Below are positions 34,547-48,361 of a DNA stretch of 64,000 nt, in pieces. The notes below the pieces were generated by a model. The model was not told the origin of the DNA. It did no database searches and saw only the letters and a list, made by a program, of their open reading frames with translations. Each line of letters starts with the position of its first letter. Positions within the stretch are counted from its first letter, which is position 1. The stretch comes from Austropuccinia psidii (Eukaryota > Basidiomycota > Pucciniomycetes > Pucciniales > Sphaerophragmiaceae), in the NCBI GenBank assembly GCA_023105745.1, contig JALGQZ010000002.1, positions 76,301,285 to 76,365,284 on the forward strand, in the 5' to 3' direction. A program made the translations under genes and the position numbers.

Positions 34547-36709
34547 TGTAAGGTTTGTCTATGAAACTCTTGATAATAGTAACAATATCAAGAATACTAT
34601 GACTGTCCTCAGTAGAAAAATAAAATATAATAAAATATTATAACCACAAATATACCTCATTATTAAAAAGAATTGTATTAAAAAAATAAACTTAATTGTT
34701 ATTAAATAACTTAATGATAAATTTCTTTAAGAACTATAATAAATTATAATTATCCTATTATTGCTATAGTCACTGACAATTATAACAATAAGAAGTGTAA
34801 AGCTCTTAATGAGACAACTACATGCTGAAAATACAAATATTGAACCACTGATAGATAATGAAAATATTATTTATGAAAGACTTATCACACAAAATGTGCA
34901 GAAAGATTTCTTATAGAATCATTCTAGATAAAAAAACTAATAATAGATAAATAAATATAGAAACTCAGAGAAAACTTACTTATAATATATATTTAATACA
35001 ACAGCTATTATATTAAATAATTATTATAAGTTAAAAATATGAAAAAGAATAAATATTTTAAAGATAAAACATCTTTCATAATAAGAATATGATTTAAAGA
35101 GACAAGAGGAATTTGTGGATTCTAAAAGATATTTACGATGATAATTTTGGAAAATAAAATATATTATGGGTGATTACAACAATAATCTAAATTCTATGAT
35201 TTAAATTCTTTAATTTAAGATTAATGATGAATGAAATAACTTAAGAATTACTTTAATAATAAGATTTTATATGTAATAAAACTTTACCTGTTTAAATGTC
35301 TAATATGATTGGATTGATAATTAATGATGAACAAAAACAGTGATGAATAGACTCTTTTTATGTCTGAAGAGAAGCTCTCATGATTCATGATGGATATAGA
35401 GGGCATGCTAAGGTCAAAACTGAAAAACCATGCTTAAAAATAAGGTTCTTAACTTAAGGTAACTTATTTTTAATTCCAATTTAAAGTTACCAGTGTTATT
35501 CTTAACTCCAAGTAGCTTTGATCCTCATTTGTGTTAATTATTTCAAGCTTTAATATAAGATAAGTTTATTTATATTAAAGTCCATCACATGAGAAGCTTA
35601 CCAATAGAGTTGCAAGAAAAAACCTCCTAAACTCAATTTTCAATTAATTTTTAGAGAAATCTTAATTTTCTTTAAGTATAATTAAAAGAGTAAATTTGCA
35701 GGCTAATTACCAATAAAACCTGTTTATAAAGGATACTTAAAATTTGAATTATGCACAGATAACATTCAAGTTTAAGGTGTATGAAACGTTTAGGTAATTC
35801 CATTAGGACTTGGATTTTTAATGAATTTTTGAAGTTATTACTATTTTTCCACATAAAATAGCAATACATACCAAAACCCACCTTTTACTAATGTTTTAAT
35901 GCTTGTAACTTTAAGGATTTAATCTTATTTAAGTTTTTTTAAATCAATTAACCTTTCACAGTTCTCAAAACCTTAATTTCAAGATTTCATATTGAGATTT
36001 ACCCTTCATCAGCTTGAAAGTCCTGTCCAAATGAGATAAAACCAGTTTAAGCTTTAAGGTTGGATAAAAGTCTAATCATAAAGTTTAATTAAGGTTGAAA
36101 GTACTCCAATACATGTGGAAAACCTTAATTGAATTCTTGCAGATCCAAAAAGTTGGGTACCCCAGCACTGTTTGGTCTTTTTCCTTTGTCCCACCTTTTT
36201 GGATGCATTTTGCCCTTTTATTTATTTGAAGCCATACTATGGCCTTAAACACTTTTAAATTGAACCCGCACAAGATTTATATCCTGTATGGAAAATCCTT
36301 AGCGAATTCAGTAAATATACACAAGACCTTAGTTTTAACTAAAATTTTGGTATGTTTGCATAAAACCTATGCAGCTTTAAATTCGAGCTTATTTGATCTT
36401 AAATTTAACAATTTTAAAAAATGTTAAAAAAAGTTGCAATTGCACTGTGAGATTCTTAAATCTTCTAATAACATAAGGAAAAAATCAATTTTGAGTATAA
36501 CACCCTGCGGGTGTACCCTAGGTTATTTTTGGTCTAGAATCCAAAAATGACATAATAATTATAACTTTGTTTATCCAAAAAAAAGTTTTAGTTATTTTTT
36601 GTGATTTTTTATTTGAAATTAAATTTAAAAGTCTGTTCAAGACTGAATCAACTGTATATAAAGCTTTTGGTGGCCTTACGGGATGTCATATACAGCTCAC
36701 AGGCTCACA
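34547..36709 (-). repeat. Element 4 3' LTR (family D)
   Basis: This 2163 bp LTR reads TGTAAGG to GGCTCACA on the plus strand. It is very AT-rich, with no gene. Its terminal TTACA and nearby GTTTCATAG motif are shared with families A, C and G, but most of the LTR is not alignable with them. Confidence 0.92.
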
Positions 36710-36834
36710 TTCCCAACCACCAAAAAGACTTGTACCACATTTTTCCTTTATAGTATACCCCCAATTTATTTTGGGGGTATAATCCACTGTCCAAACCCCC
36801 TACTTATACTTTTGAAGTATGTAAAGCACACAAT
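36710..36834 (-). promoter_or_regulatory. 3' untranslated region of element 4 with PPT and hairpin
   Basis: On the minus strand GGTGGTTGGGAA abuts the LTR (36710-36721). A perfect 11 bp stem with a 6-base loop (TATACCCCCAA at 36754-36764, loop 36765-36770, TTGGGGGTATA at 36771-36781) lies next to GGACAGTGGA (36783-36792 on the minus strand). Element 5 has the same GGACAGTGGA and a C-rich/G-rich pair at the same place. Confidence 0.65.
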
Positions 36835-39800
36835 TCAAACTTTTTCTTGAGGAATTGGTCTTCTCTCATGTCTGAATTTTCTGAGAAACCTTTGGAAATA
36901 AGGTATTTTACTTTCTGAAATCCATTCATCTTCATGTTGTGGATTTCTGTACCTGACTAAGTATTCTCTTTCATTTTTTCCCCAAGTCTTCTTTATTTCA
37001 AGAATTTACATACTTCTTTCTCCTAACTTTGATCCAGTGGGTGTACTTCTAAGGGTGTTTTATTTCTCAAAGGAAATAATTCATTTTCACTTGAAGTGTA
37101 ATGCTTTACTAGACTGACAGGGAAAGTTGGATTTTTTTCCAATTCTCCTGACAATTGTACTTGTACTGCATCTATCCCATTAAGGCCTTTAAAAATAAGT
37201 GGTCCTGAAAAGGAATATTTCAATTTTTTTGGCCTTTAGTATTATTAAAGTTTAAGGTTGAAGCTAGTATTAAGTCCCCTACTTTGACTTCTGGCAATTT
37301 ATGACTTTTATCCCACCTATGTTTAGAATATTCAAAGGCATCATTCATTCTTTTATTTTTATGATGTCTCACTTTATCAAGGAATAGCATAAATCTTGAA
37401 GCAGTTTGAGGAATATCACCAAAATCTTTCTTCAAATTATCAACTGGAAGCTTAGGGTTCTATCCTTTTTTAAACATTGCAGGGGTTTTTCCTGTTGAAG
37501 CATAGATAGAAGTTTTATAGGCTAATTCCAAAGTTGGTATAAGAGTACACCAATCATGGGTAAAGCAATCAGAATATTCAAACTCCAGGCCATAAGCACA
37601 AAATCTTCTGATCATGTCCTCAAGGGTTTGAATCATTCCTTCTGCTAGCTCATCTGTTTGTGGATGTTATGCTGTTGAGAATGATAGTTTTGTACCAAAA
37701 AAATTATGTAAATTAGTCCATAAGGATTATGTAAATGTTGGGTCTCTATCACTAATGATATTTTCAAGTAGACAAGTATGGGATATGACCTTGTTCCAAA
37801 TCAAATGAGCTGTCTCCATAGCTGTGTTCTCTTTATGACATGGTAAGAAGATTTGATTTTTGCTATATCTGTCTAAAATTACAAGATACCCATTGTAGCT
37901 TTTATCACCTTCAGGGGGTAAAGCAGTCACCAAATCCATATGAACCACCTCTCATAAGGTACTTGGTTCTTGGATATGAATCATTAAACCAAATCTTTGA
38001 CCAGTCGCTTTATTGGCTTTATAGAATCTATAACAACTATTTCAATACTCAATGACATCTTTTCTCCAAGATGGACACCTGGCACATGTCCTAATTCTTT
38101 TCATTGTTCTGTCTTCAGACGTATTTCAAGAATAAATTTTATCATGGCATTCTAATAGTATGGTGTTGATAAAAATTCTACTACATAAGAATGTGACACA
38201 TATGTGTTTAGATCTATTATATAAGAGACCATCAAATAAATGGAATCTTCCATTGTCATAAGATATATTTCAAATATCATCCAGAGAGTTAGAAAAAGCT
38301 GCATCATTGCAATCTCTGTCAAGTAGAGCAGTAGGAATATGAAAATTCTTGTCTTGCTTATAGCTCTCTCTAAATTCTTCAAAGAATTCTGTACCCACAT
38401 CTGTGATGTTAATTCCCTCAATTGGAATATGAGTTTCTGCACTTCTAGGAACATAGGCAGGATTGTCAGTTGTACTGGGTAATGCCCAGCTACTCAAGCC
38501 ATCAGCAGTCTTTTGAATTTTTCCAGTTTTATGTACTATGGTCATATTACCTCTATACTCCTGTATAGCAATCTGCCATCTCAACATGTGTCTGTTTGGA
38601 GTTTTCATGTTAGCAATTGATTTTACTGCATTAAAATCAGTAATTAATTCAAACACACTACCATCAAGACAATAATGAAGTTTTTCTAGAGCCCAAACAA
38701 GGCAAAGACACTCCATTTGGATAGCGCCATATCTGGCCTTAGTAGGTTTGATTTGTCTTGAGATAAAACAAATTGGACCTTCATAAGGCTTGTCATTGAC
38801 AGTTTGAACTTGATGAAGAGCTGCACCTAGACCTTCACCACATGCATCAATATACAGCTTGAAAGGAAGTTTCCAGTCTGCCATCAATGATAATGGTGCA
38901 TTAGTCAAGGCATACTTGATTTTTTCATATTATTGAATCCTTTCCAGTGTCATTTCAAAGACAGTTTGTTGATCAAAAATCCTTTACAGTTATTTGGAAA
39001 AGATTTCAAAATCTTAAGGTGTTGCCTGTAATAGCTGGAAAAACCCTAAGAAAGAAATCATTTCTTTTTTGTTCTGGGGTTTTTCTTTCAGTAAAACTGC
39101 AGCCACTTTGTTTTGATCAATGCCACGGCGCAGTCCTGAGACTACATGTCCTAGAGCCTTCAGCTCATGAAACCCAAAATTACATTTTTTAAGAGATATT
39201 TTCATGTTCATTTGGAGAATATTCTTGAGCACTAATGAAAGTCTCTCTAAATACAATTGCCAGGTTTCTGAACAAATGAGAATGTCATCAATATAAATGA
39301 TCAACCATCCTTCTGATAATTCATGTGGGAAAGTGGTATTCATCATTCTTTGATAATGAGAGGGTGCATTTTTAATAACAAAAGGAATTATCAAGTATTC
39401 ATAAATACCACAATGAGAAATTATCCTCAAGAATTTCCTAGAATGAGTTGTCAAAAAAATCTGATGAAAACCTTTAAGGGCATCCATAGAAATGATGAAT
39501 TGTGCTTTGGATAATTGAGTCAAAGTTTCATGGATTCTAGTGATTTGATAACTATCTGGAATAGGTTAGGTATTAAATGCTCTAAAATCACCAAAAATTC
39601 TTGATTTATCATTATGCCAAGTAATCATTACACGAGTTGTGACTTCTACTTCAGTGTGCCCAACATTTCTGATAACTCCCAGTTTCATCAGCACATCAAT
39701 ATGAGTTTTCAATGCTTCTCTAGCTCTAGGGCTAGCTGGGTAAGCTGGTCCTCTTAATAGTGGTGGTTAAGGTATTTCTACATTAAGCATAATGTCCATT

Positions 39801-42576
39801 TCATGACCTTTGATGGCTCCAAGTGGTTCATTATCAGAAACAAAGGCTTCTTTGTATTGAAATAAAATTTCAATAACATCTTCCTTTATTTTTAATGTTA
39901 ATTCTGGGTTAATTTGTGCTTCAATTAATTGATCTGACAAAATTTTTTCTTTATTAACATTTTTACTTGTCTAATGACAGTGATTTCTCTTTTCTCCAGA
40001 GGAAAAGCAAACTTTTGTCTTTCATTATCCCCTATAGTGAAATACCTGTCTTTATGATTATTAATATCAATACCTTAAATATTGACGTAATCATTTCCAA
40101 GTATAAAGTGTTGTGAAGTACAATTATTCATAACAACAAATTCAACTTTCAATCTGATACTTCCTGCAGGATGAGAAAATATCATTGCTGCTTCAAGAAT
40201 TCCAAAGGGATGCATATCTTGGCTAGCACTGCTGAATTTTATGCCTTCAATTGGAATTAACCTTTCTTACCAATTCGTATAAATCATTCCAATATACTCT
40301 TTTCCAACACAAGTACAAAAAGCACCTGAGTCAAGATTTATCTTGGCTTATTTGTTGTTTATCACAATATTAGTGATGCAACATGATTCAGCTGTATAAC
40401 CTTCACCTCTGGCAGGTTTGGCCTTCTGCATCTTAGCATCTTGCACATGTATGAGATCCATACATTCATCACTGTAATGTGGTAAGTGAGTATGCACTTC
40501 TGTGACCTCAAAGGAAAGATTAATGTTTTCTATACTACGTTAATCTGTTAGTTCTTCTTGTTAAGAAGGCTCAGAGTCACTTTCATGTAAATATACATAA
40601 TTGGCTTCATTTTTGTCATCCTCTTTTTCAATTTCTATCTCATTGATTCTTGTCTTTTTTTAGACAGGTATTGGCCAAATGAGATTTACTTCCACATTTA
40701 TGAAGTTTTAAAGGAGCTTTGTCATGTGGTTTATTTTTTTTTAAAATTGGTTTCCCACTAGTCTTGTTATCTCTTGGGGGCTTATATCAATTTCTTCCAA
40801 TTTTTGTTCTGGTTTTGATTTCTTCTAAGGCATTGATAAAATCTTCTGTAGAGCAAGGCTCAATACATCTGCTTCTTATAGAATTCTCAAGGTCACCACC
40901 ACATTTCCTTAATATCCTTTTATGTATCATTGCTTCAGACATATCAGGATGAAGGGAAGTTAATCTGTCCTTCTGCTTAAGAAACCAGGACATGGGACTG
41001 TCCCTCTCAATATTAGATATGGATTCTTCAAAGGAATTTTCCATCTTCAATCTCCAGCAATCTTTTTTCCAGTTGGAAATAACTTGTTCTTTCCACCAAG
41101 TTAAAAGATGTTTACCACAGTCTTGTCTCATTTTGTAATACCATTTCTTTGCTGATTTTGTAAACAATGAGTTTGATCTGGCACTTATGTATTCATCTGG
41201 GATGTTAAACTCTTCTTTAAAAATATCAATTGTTTTCATACATTACATATGATTATATTCTCCTTCACCACTGAAGGTTGGCCATTTGTCTAATCTTGTA
41301 ATGTCTTTAAGATTACAAGCAGTCTCCACTTCTGCATTACTTCAAATTATATGATGTAAATCATTCTTCAAGCTCAGCATATTTGTATCAGGATTTGGTG
41401 TGGACTGTCTTGGTAATTCATTTTTCAGTTATATATTATTAATACTTGATTGAATAGCTTCTTTCAATTCAAGGCTTGCTTTATCACTTTTTTCCACTTG
41501 TTCTTGGGAAAGAGCTACATTGTGACCAGTTGAATTTTCCAAGTTCTGGCCTTGTATTCTTAATTTCTTTAATTGCTCAGTAACAAAAGGAATACAATTG
41601 TCATCTGGTTGATTGAGTACAGTAGCTTTAGATTCAATTCTTGCACAAATTTGCGTCAAAGACAAAATATTTTCTTCATTAACAATTTCTAGACCAATAA
41701 TAGTCTTTTGTGTCTCTTTTAATTGTAAAATCTCTCTACCCAATTTTTGTTGGATATACTCAGAATGGTTTATCTTTGCTAAAATCTCCTTATTACAAGC
41801 TTCAAAATGGTTTAAAATATTTACAAGGTACATTTCTTTGGAAATTATTGGTTCATTATTTCCTCCTCCTTATTTTTGAATTCCATCTGTGTTCTCGCCA
41901 TATTGAACACATTGTCAATGGCTGTCTTCTCTTTCTTGGGAATTCTGTAGTTCTGTGGGTAAGGCATGTTCCACTTGTGCTTTGCCTTTCCCTTCTGATT
42001 GTTCTTTGGGGGTTTCTTGCCCTTGTTTTGCACTTTTTGAGGAGGAGATTTGCTTGTGGAGGCTTGGGGAGCTTCCACTGGGCTCTTGGCCTTTCCTTGG
42101 GCCAACTTCTTCTTCTGGTCCTCTGACAACATGCTTAGGTTTTTCAACCAAGCTTTTATCTGTTGGACTTGTTCTTTGCAAGACATGGGTGTCCAACCCT
42201 TTAGAAGATCCTCTGTCTTTTCTGGGCCTATAAAATTTTTCACTTGAAGATATGAGCTCATTGTGCCTATCCACAGACTTGGAAGAAGTACCCACTCCTG
42301 CTGCTTTGCCGCCATAAACCAGTTCTTGTATTGAGACTGGTATATTTCTATTGTATCCTGTTGGAAAGGATTCAGGTCTTACAATAGGGATGGAAGTTAT
42401 TCCACTTCTGGAATATCAATAAGAGTATCAAAGGGGCTGGCTAACCCTTGGGAACTGGCGGAGGTTCTGGCGTCTTCCATTTGTGCCTTTCCTCTGGGCT
42501 GACAATCTTGTCCTTTGGATTTTTGACTTGAATGTTCTGGTCCAGATCCATTTGATTGAATGGAGTAGTTGCTTTC
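36835..42576 (-). pseudogene. Gag-Pol pseudogene, family D (element 4)
   Basis: It is colinear with family C Gag-Pol. Gag N-terminal pieces lie at 42295-41915 and 41833-41429, the gag domain at 41239-40787, RT with YIDDI at 39523-39014 and RNase H at 38908-38270. Integrase pieces are at 37948-37727 and 37435-37023, and a chromodomain-like end stops at 36835-36837. The Gag ATG is lost in a small deletion, the first Cys of the zinc knuckle is Leu, and many stops and shifts are present. It is clearly inactive. Confidence 0.9.
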
Positions 42577-42738
42577 ACGTCAACTTAAGGAAAAATGAAG
42601 GAAGAACTTGATTTAATTCACCTGCTGGACCTTGAAAGGGTTCTTTGGTAATTAAACCCTTTGGTTCTGGGCTGGTTTAAGTCTCAATAATAGAATCTGA
42701 GACCTCAGATTCTGAGCAACTTTCTCTTATGGATGACA
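41845..42738 (-). pseudogene. Overlapping spliced ORF remnant, element 4
   Basis: Exon 1 (42738-42622) starts with TG after TTATTTAG, holds SESEVSDS, has one in-frame TAA and ends at a phase-1 donor GTGAAT. A middle exon starts near MDLD (about 42557) and runs to PPPVPKG, followed by TAG unless a GTTAGC donor is used. The last exon (from about 42348 to 41845) has EIYQSQYKNWF, MSSYL, LLKGW.P and NYRIPK. Element 5 has matching motifs in the same +1 frame. The frame is conserved in protein sequence although the copy is decayed. Confidence 0.5.
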
Positions 42739-43284
42739 CTAAATAAAAAAAATATAATTTATTTTATTAAACAATAAAAACAACTTATAAACTCAGATTA
42801 TTAGATAAAATTATTTTAATGTAATTTATGGCAAATTATGTCAAAAATAAAGAAAAATTTCTAAAGAATAAAGAAAAATATTTTTGAGTAAACATTTTTA
42901 CCTTTTTCAAATTTTTTCTTTGATTTTATATTTTCTTGGAAGAAATAATAATTATACAATAAATAAGTTATCAATCAAAATTGTATTATTATCCACTTTA
43001 TACTAGAATAAATCAAAGAATCAATTTCAAGTCTGTGATGTGAAAACATCACTATTTACAAAGGAGAAATTTATTCCAAATCACTCAATAGTATATTGCT
43101 TCAAGAAATATTCTTAATAAAAAATGACTTTATTCATATTATAAAGATTATTTATAAGGGATAAGTCCCAAAAAAGCCAAAATTCAAGTAAATATGGCAA
43201 TTTTACGTCAAAAAAAAGTAAAATGATGTCTAAAATATGATTTATGTCTCAAAAATTAGTTCTAATCATGGCCAGGCCCCTGAA
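42739..43284 (-). other. Leader of element 4 with PBS-like site
   Basis: On the minus strand it begins TTCAGGGGCCTGGCCATG right after the LTR, a version in which the TGG has become CAG. The remainder is AT-rich and ends in the TTATTTAG acceptor. No coding content is seen. Confidence 0.55.
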
Positions 43285-46209
43285 TGTAAGGTCTGTCTAT
43301 GAAACTCTTGATAATAGTAACAACATCAAGAGTACTATGAATGTCCTCAGTAGAAAAATATAATATAATAAAATATTATAGCCACAAATATATACAATTA
43401 TTGAAAATAATTGTATTAAAAAAAAGAAATTCAATTTTCATTAAATAACTTGATAATCAATTTTTTTAATAATTGTAATAAATTATAATTATTCTATTAT
43501 TTTTATAGTCACTGACAATTATAACGATAAGAAGTGTAAAGCTATTAATGAGACAATTACAGGTGGAAAATATGAATGTTTAACCACCTATAAGTAATAT
43601 AAATATTATTTATACAAGAATTATCACACACACTTTGCAGAAATAATTATAGATAAATTTCATATAAAAAAAGGAATAATAGATAAAAGAATATAGAGCT
43701 TCAGAGAACACCTTACTTATAATAGATATTTAATACAACAAGTTAAATACAGCTTTTATTATATGAAAAAACTATTATAAGTTAAAAAAATGAAAACAAA
43801 ATCAATATTTCAAAGATAAAACAACTTTTTATAATGAAAATATGATTTAAAGAGTTTTTACAAGGTATTTTTGGTTTTTAAAAGACATTCAAGATAATAA
43901 TTTTATGAAATAAAATATATTATTGGTTATTACAACAATAATCTAAATTCAATGATTTCAATTCTTTAATTTAACATCAATAAAGAATAAAACAACTTAA
44001 GAATTACTTTAGTAATAACATTTTATATGTAATAAAGCTTTACCTGTTTAAATGTCTAATATAACCGGATTGATAATGAATGATGGACAAAAACAGTGAT
44101 GAATAGACTCTTTTTATGTCTGCAGAGCATCTCTCATTATTCATAATGGATATAAAGGGCGTGCTCAGGTCAAAACTGAAAAACCATGCTTGAAAAGAAG
44201 GTTCTTAGCTTAAGGTAACTTATTTTTAATTCCAATTTAAATTTACCAGTGTTATTCTTAACTCCAAGTAGCTTTAATCCTCATTTGGGTTAACTACTTT
44301 AAGCTTTAATATAAGATTATTTTTATTAACGTTAATCACATGAACAAGTTAAGAATATAGTTTGAAGAAAAAATCTCTTAAACTCAATTTTTAATTAATC
44401 TTTAAAGAAATCTTAATTTTCTTTAATTATAATTAAAATAGTAAACTTCCAGGACAATTTCCAATAAATCCTGTTTCTAAAATATACTTAAATTGCAATT
44501 ATACACAGATAAAATTCATTTGTAAGCTGTGTGAAAATTCTATGTAAATCCATCAAGAATTGGATTTGTAATGAATTTTTGAAGTCATTACTATATTACC
44601 ACATAAAATAGCAATACACACTAAACCTTAACTTTTGATAAGGTTTGGATGCTTGTGACTTTGAAGGTTTAAGCTTGTTTAAGTTCTCAGATCTTAATTA
44701 AGCTTTGACAGTTCTTAAGACCTTAATTTCAAGCTTGCATATTGGGATTTACGCTTTAGCAGATTGAAATTCCTGTCCAAATTGGGATAAAAACAGTTTA
44801 AAATTGAAGGTTGGATCAAATTCTAATAATAAAGTTTAAATAATGTTGAAAATACTCCAATACAGGTGGAAAACCTTAATTGAATGCTTGCAGATCCAAA
44901 AAATTAGGTACCCCAGCTCTGTTTGGTCTTTTTCCTTTGTCCCACCTTTTTGTGTGGATTTTGCCCTTTTATTTGTTTAAAGCCATACTATGGCCTTAAA
45001 CACTTTTAAATTGAGCCCACACACAATTTATATCCCGTATGGAAGATCCTTAGCCAATTCAGTAAATATACACAAGACCTTAATTTTAACTAAATTTTTG
45101 GTCTTTTTGCATAAACCTTATGCAACTTTAAATCCAAGCCTATTTATGCTTAAATTTAGAAATTTCAAAAAATGTTAAAAAAAAGTTGCAATTGTAGTGT
45201 GAGTGTCACAGGGGCTCTTCTAAGTGAAGAGGGCCTGGCACTCAGTAACATGGGACTCACTTATGGAGGGCTCAAGGATAAGGTAAGAGATGAATACACT
45301 TAAGAGTGTAAAAAGATGAATTACTAATAAAAGAGAAATAATAAGGCAGAAACAAAAGAATAAGAATAAGAAATATAAGAGCCAACCACAAACAAGTCCA
45401 ACTCCACTGTTTCAACCTGTCAGAATGGAAAGAGAAGGGTTAATAAGGATATGGCCACCCAACTCATACTGTACAGGCAAAGAGAGAAAAAGGAAATACT
45501 AACGTAAAATTAAATAATTATAATACCCAAAATAAGGATAAGAATAATTATGAAATAATAAATAAACCAAATTAATTGACTGGGGAAAAGTCCCCAGGGG
45601 GAGAAAGAGGGGATGGTATATGTGAGAATCACCAGCCCTGATCCAGAAAAACAATTTCCATGAGAGGATTTGATGATTGAATTGAGTCTGGCCAATACAG
45701 GTCCTGTAAAAGAGGGGTGGTGGTATTGAATGATCATACAGCTTGGAAATGGTGTATCCAAAACTGTATTGGGTAAGTCGAACCTGTACAAGTTTTGACA
45801 GGTTGTATTGATGAAACAGACTGTATGCATGTTTCAGAAAGGAAGATTGCTGAGACTGAATGCTGATACACACAGTGGATTTGCTGGTACGAGGTGTTTG
45901 AGTGGGTGTATCATCAAATACCCTTACCCCTGATGAGTGGTTGTTACAGTGAGATTCTTAAATTTTTAATAACATAAGAAATAATCATTTTTGGGTATAA
46001 CACCCTGTGGGTGTACCCTGGGTTATTTTTGGTGTAGAATCCAAAAATGAAATAATAATTATAGCTTTGTTTATCCACAAAAAGATTATACTTATTTTTT
46101 GTTATTTTGATTTTAAATTCAATTTAAAAGCCTGTTCAAGATTGAATTGACTGTATATAATGTTGTTTGTGGCCTTATGGGTATTTCATATATACCTCAC
46201 AGGCTCACA
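43285..46209 (-). repeat. Element 4 5' LTR (family D), interrupted by a solo E LTR
   Basis: Without the insertion at 45204-45948 and one GTGAG copy it is 2175 bp, against 2163 for the partner LTR. The LTR sequence resumes exactly after the insertion. It has no gene. Confidence 0.92.
45204..45948 (-). mobile_element. Solo LTR of family E inserted in the element 4 5' LTR
   Basis: This 745 bp sequence runs from TGTCACAGG to GGTTGTTACA with a perfect GTGAG duplication (45199-45203 and 45949-45953). The other D LTR has one GTGAG at the matching point (near 36446). It has no gene. It is a product of LTR-LTR recombination after insertion. Confidence 0.93.
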
Positions 46210-46439
46210 ATATAATGGTATTATCTGTTACTAAAGAGTAACATGGCAAAAATGTGGCCTCTGTTCTGTCTTCCAAAGACTGAGAGACAATAGTCTGTTT
46301 GCCAAAGCCTCAACACGTGTATTCCATTCCTCAAGTGTGGAATACTTGGGTTATGTTCTTTCAAGTGATGGCCTCAAGATGGATTATTCAAGCGTTGAAA
46401 AAATTCTCAATTGTCCTCAGCCAAAAACATCAAAAACCT
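46210..46439 (+). pseudogene. RT fragment of element F between elements 4 and the B LTR
   Basis: The RT of F resumes right after the ATATA duplication, with MVLSVTKE and, further on, LPKPQHVYSIP, WNTWVMFFQ and the PQPKTSKTL-like end of the RT thumb. Stops interrupt it. It is cut at 46439 by a family B LTR, and coding resemblance returns at 60094. Confidence 0.82.
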
Positions 46440-46447
46440 TGTCAGCC
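46440..46447 (+). mobile_element. First 8 bp of a plus-oriented family B LTR
   Basis: TGTCAGCC is the start of the B LTR, which continues with CAGCCTGTGACTC at 48362 after a solo C LTR. Its last five bases, CAGCC, are the target site of that C LTR. It is preceded by AACCT, which resembles GACCT at 60094-60098 after the B LTR end. Confidence 0.75.
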
Positions 46448-48361
46448 TGTAAGATTTGACTATGAAACTGATGATAATATTACTATTAATCAACAGTACT
46501 ACGTCTATTCTTATGAAATATAATAATAAGATATTATTATAACCATAATTAAATAATTAAAGAATTATTTCTTTCACTTGTTAAACACTACTAGTGACTT
46601 TAACAGTGAGCAGTAATTGTCTACAAGAATCAATTACAAGAAGAATTTAATAATAAAAACTTCTTTATTAAAATAATAAAGCTATTTCAATAAATAATTA
46701 TCTTTTGCAAGAATAATTATAAAGATAATTATTGAGGAAAACTAATTTTAGAGAAAATACTTTAAGAATTAAAGATAAATGACTCACATATACTCCAAAG
46801 AACTTATTGAAAGATATAAGTAGAGAAATTTGATGTAGAATTGTGGATTTAAGGGTTCAAAATGATTCATAGCAGGATTACAACAATATATAGTTTGATT
46901 ACATGATTTCACATCTTTCTGATTGATCCTGAGAGAATTAAAACACTTAATAATAGCTTTAAATAATACTTACTTGTTGGTAACAATGATATAAATGGAT
47001 AATAAGATGATCTGATATGTAAAAAAAACAGCAAGAGGAGGCCTCTTTTAAGTCAACAAAAGGCCACAGAGGCGTGCCATGGAGAAAACTGAAAAACCAG
47101 TGAGTGAGAAAACAAAAAACGATTTTGAATTATTGATTGCATCATCTGTTGTCATGTAAGACTATCGTAATTACTTAATTGATGATTTTACATGACTGCC
47201 AACCCCAATATGGTTAAGAATAAAAGGAGTAACATCTGTAACTCTTCTTTTATTCGAAAACACTCATTTATTTTGCAAAGTTATCAATGTTATTTGCAAT
47301 TTCATCACGTGTTGTAATTACTGTAAATTTTTGAAGATTCAGTGTTTCACGTAGAATAGTCAAAAATGGACTGTAAGTAAAAGCTATAATTGTTCTAGTA
47401 AGATCATAACTCTTTTTGGTTGTACCATTGATAATACAGCTCTCCATTGGTCATGAAAGCTTCAGAGAGATTCATTAAGAATTGTATTTTTAATGAATTT
47501 TTGAAGTTTTTACCTCATTTCTACATAGAATTGCAAATATCAGTCTTTTGACTGGTTGCTATGAGGTAAATCAATGGATAAAAGTCCAAAAAAAGTTTAA
47601 ATTACTCTTTTGGGGTTTATCCATGGAACGTCATTGAGAATTGACATGGTTACAGGAGTCTAAGTAGCTCTTTACCTCCTTGGCACGTCAAAATAGTAGG
47701 TTATTTGATATTTTCTTATGATTTACTGTAGTTGTAACATGGTAACCAAGTTCCCAAAAGGTTTTAGCTTACCAATTAGGCCAAGATCAGCCATGGATCC
47801 AAGCTTTGGAGCTGTCCATGCCTCTGAGGCCTCAGAAGTTGGGTACCATGGCTCTCTTTGATGTCTTTTGTCCCCCTTGCCTATTTTTCACATCAAAATA
47901 GAAAATTAAGCTTCAAGTGAGATATCCACAATGGTTGTACCAAACGTCCATGTAAGAACACCATGATATTCAGTGCCCAAAACATGCATAACACTATTCT
48001 TAGTGTATATGTAACATGGGATTTCTCACATTCTCATTATTTTGGTGTGAAATTAAGAAAAACAAAAAATTTCATGGATCTTTTATGTGGTATTGAAGTA
48101 TTTTCCATATTACCACCTCAAAGAGTTAATTTGAGCTTATTCACTCTATGGAGCTACCCCAGGTGAATTTTTGTGTAGATTCCAAATCGGGCCTTAAATC
48201 CATGGATTTACTTACTCAATAAAAAGGTATTCATCTTTTTTGAAATCAAAAATGATGGATTTTGGATATATGCATGACTTATGAGTTATGCATAATTCAA
48301 AATTTATTTTTAAGATAATTGTGGCCTATTTGGGTATGTAAAATATACCTTAAGGCTCACA
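46448..48361 (-). mobile_element. Solo LTR of family C, minus orientation
   Basis: This 1914 bp LTR runs from TGTAAGA to GGCTCACA on the plus strand, with a perfect CAGCC duplication (46443-46447 and 48362-48366). It has no internal domain, so it is a solo LTR. It is uninterrupted and serves as the reference for the split C LTR at the window start. It has no gene. Confidence 0.95.

Larger units (their letters stand above)
34547..46209 (-). mobile_element. Element 4: family D Ty3/Gypsy chromovirus-like retrotransposon, minus strand
   Basis: Its LTRs are at 34547-36709 and 43285-46209, the latter carrying a 745 bp solo E LTR. A perfect ATATA duplication (34542-34546 and 46210-46214) flanks it. 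It interrupts the RT of element F. Between the LTRs lie a purine tract, a decayed Gag-Pol, a remnant of the overlapping ORF and a PBS-like site. LTR copies differ by many substitutions and indels, so it is older than elements 1, 2 and 5. Confidence 0.94.
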
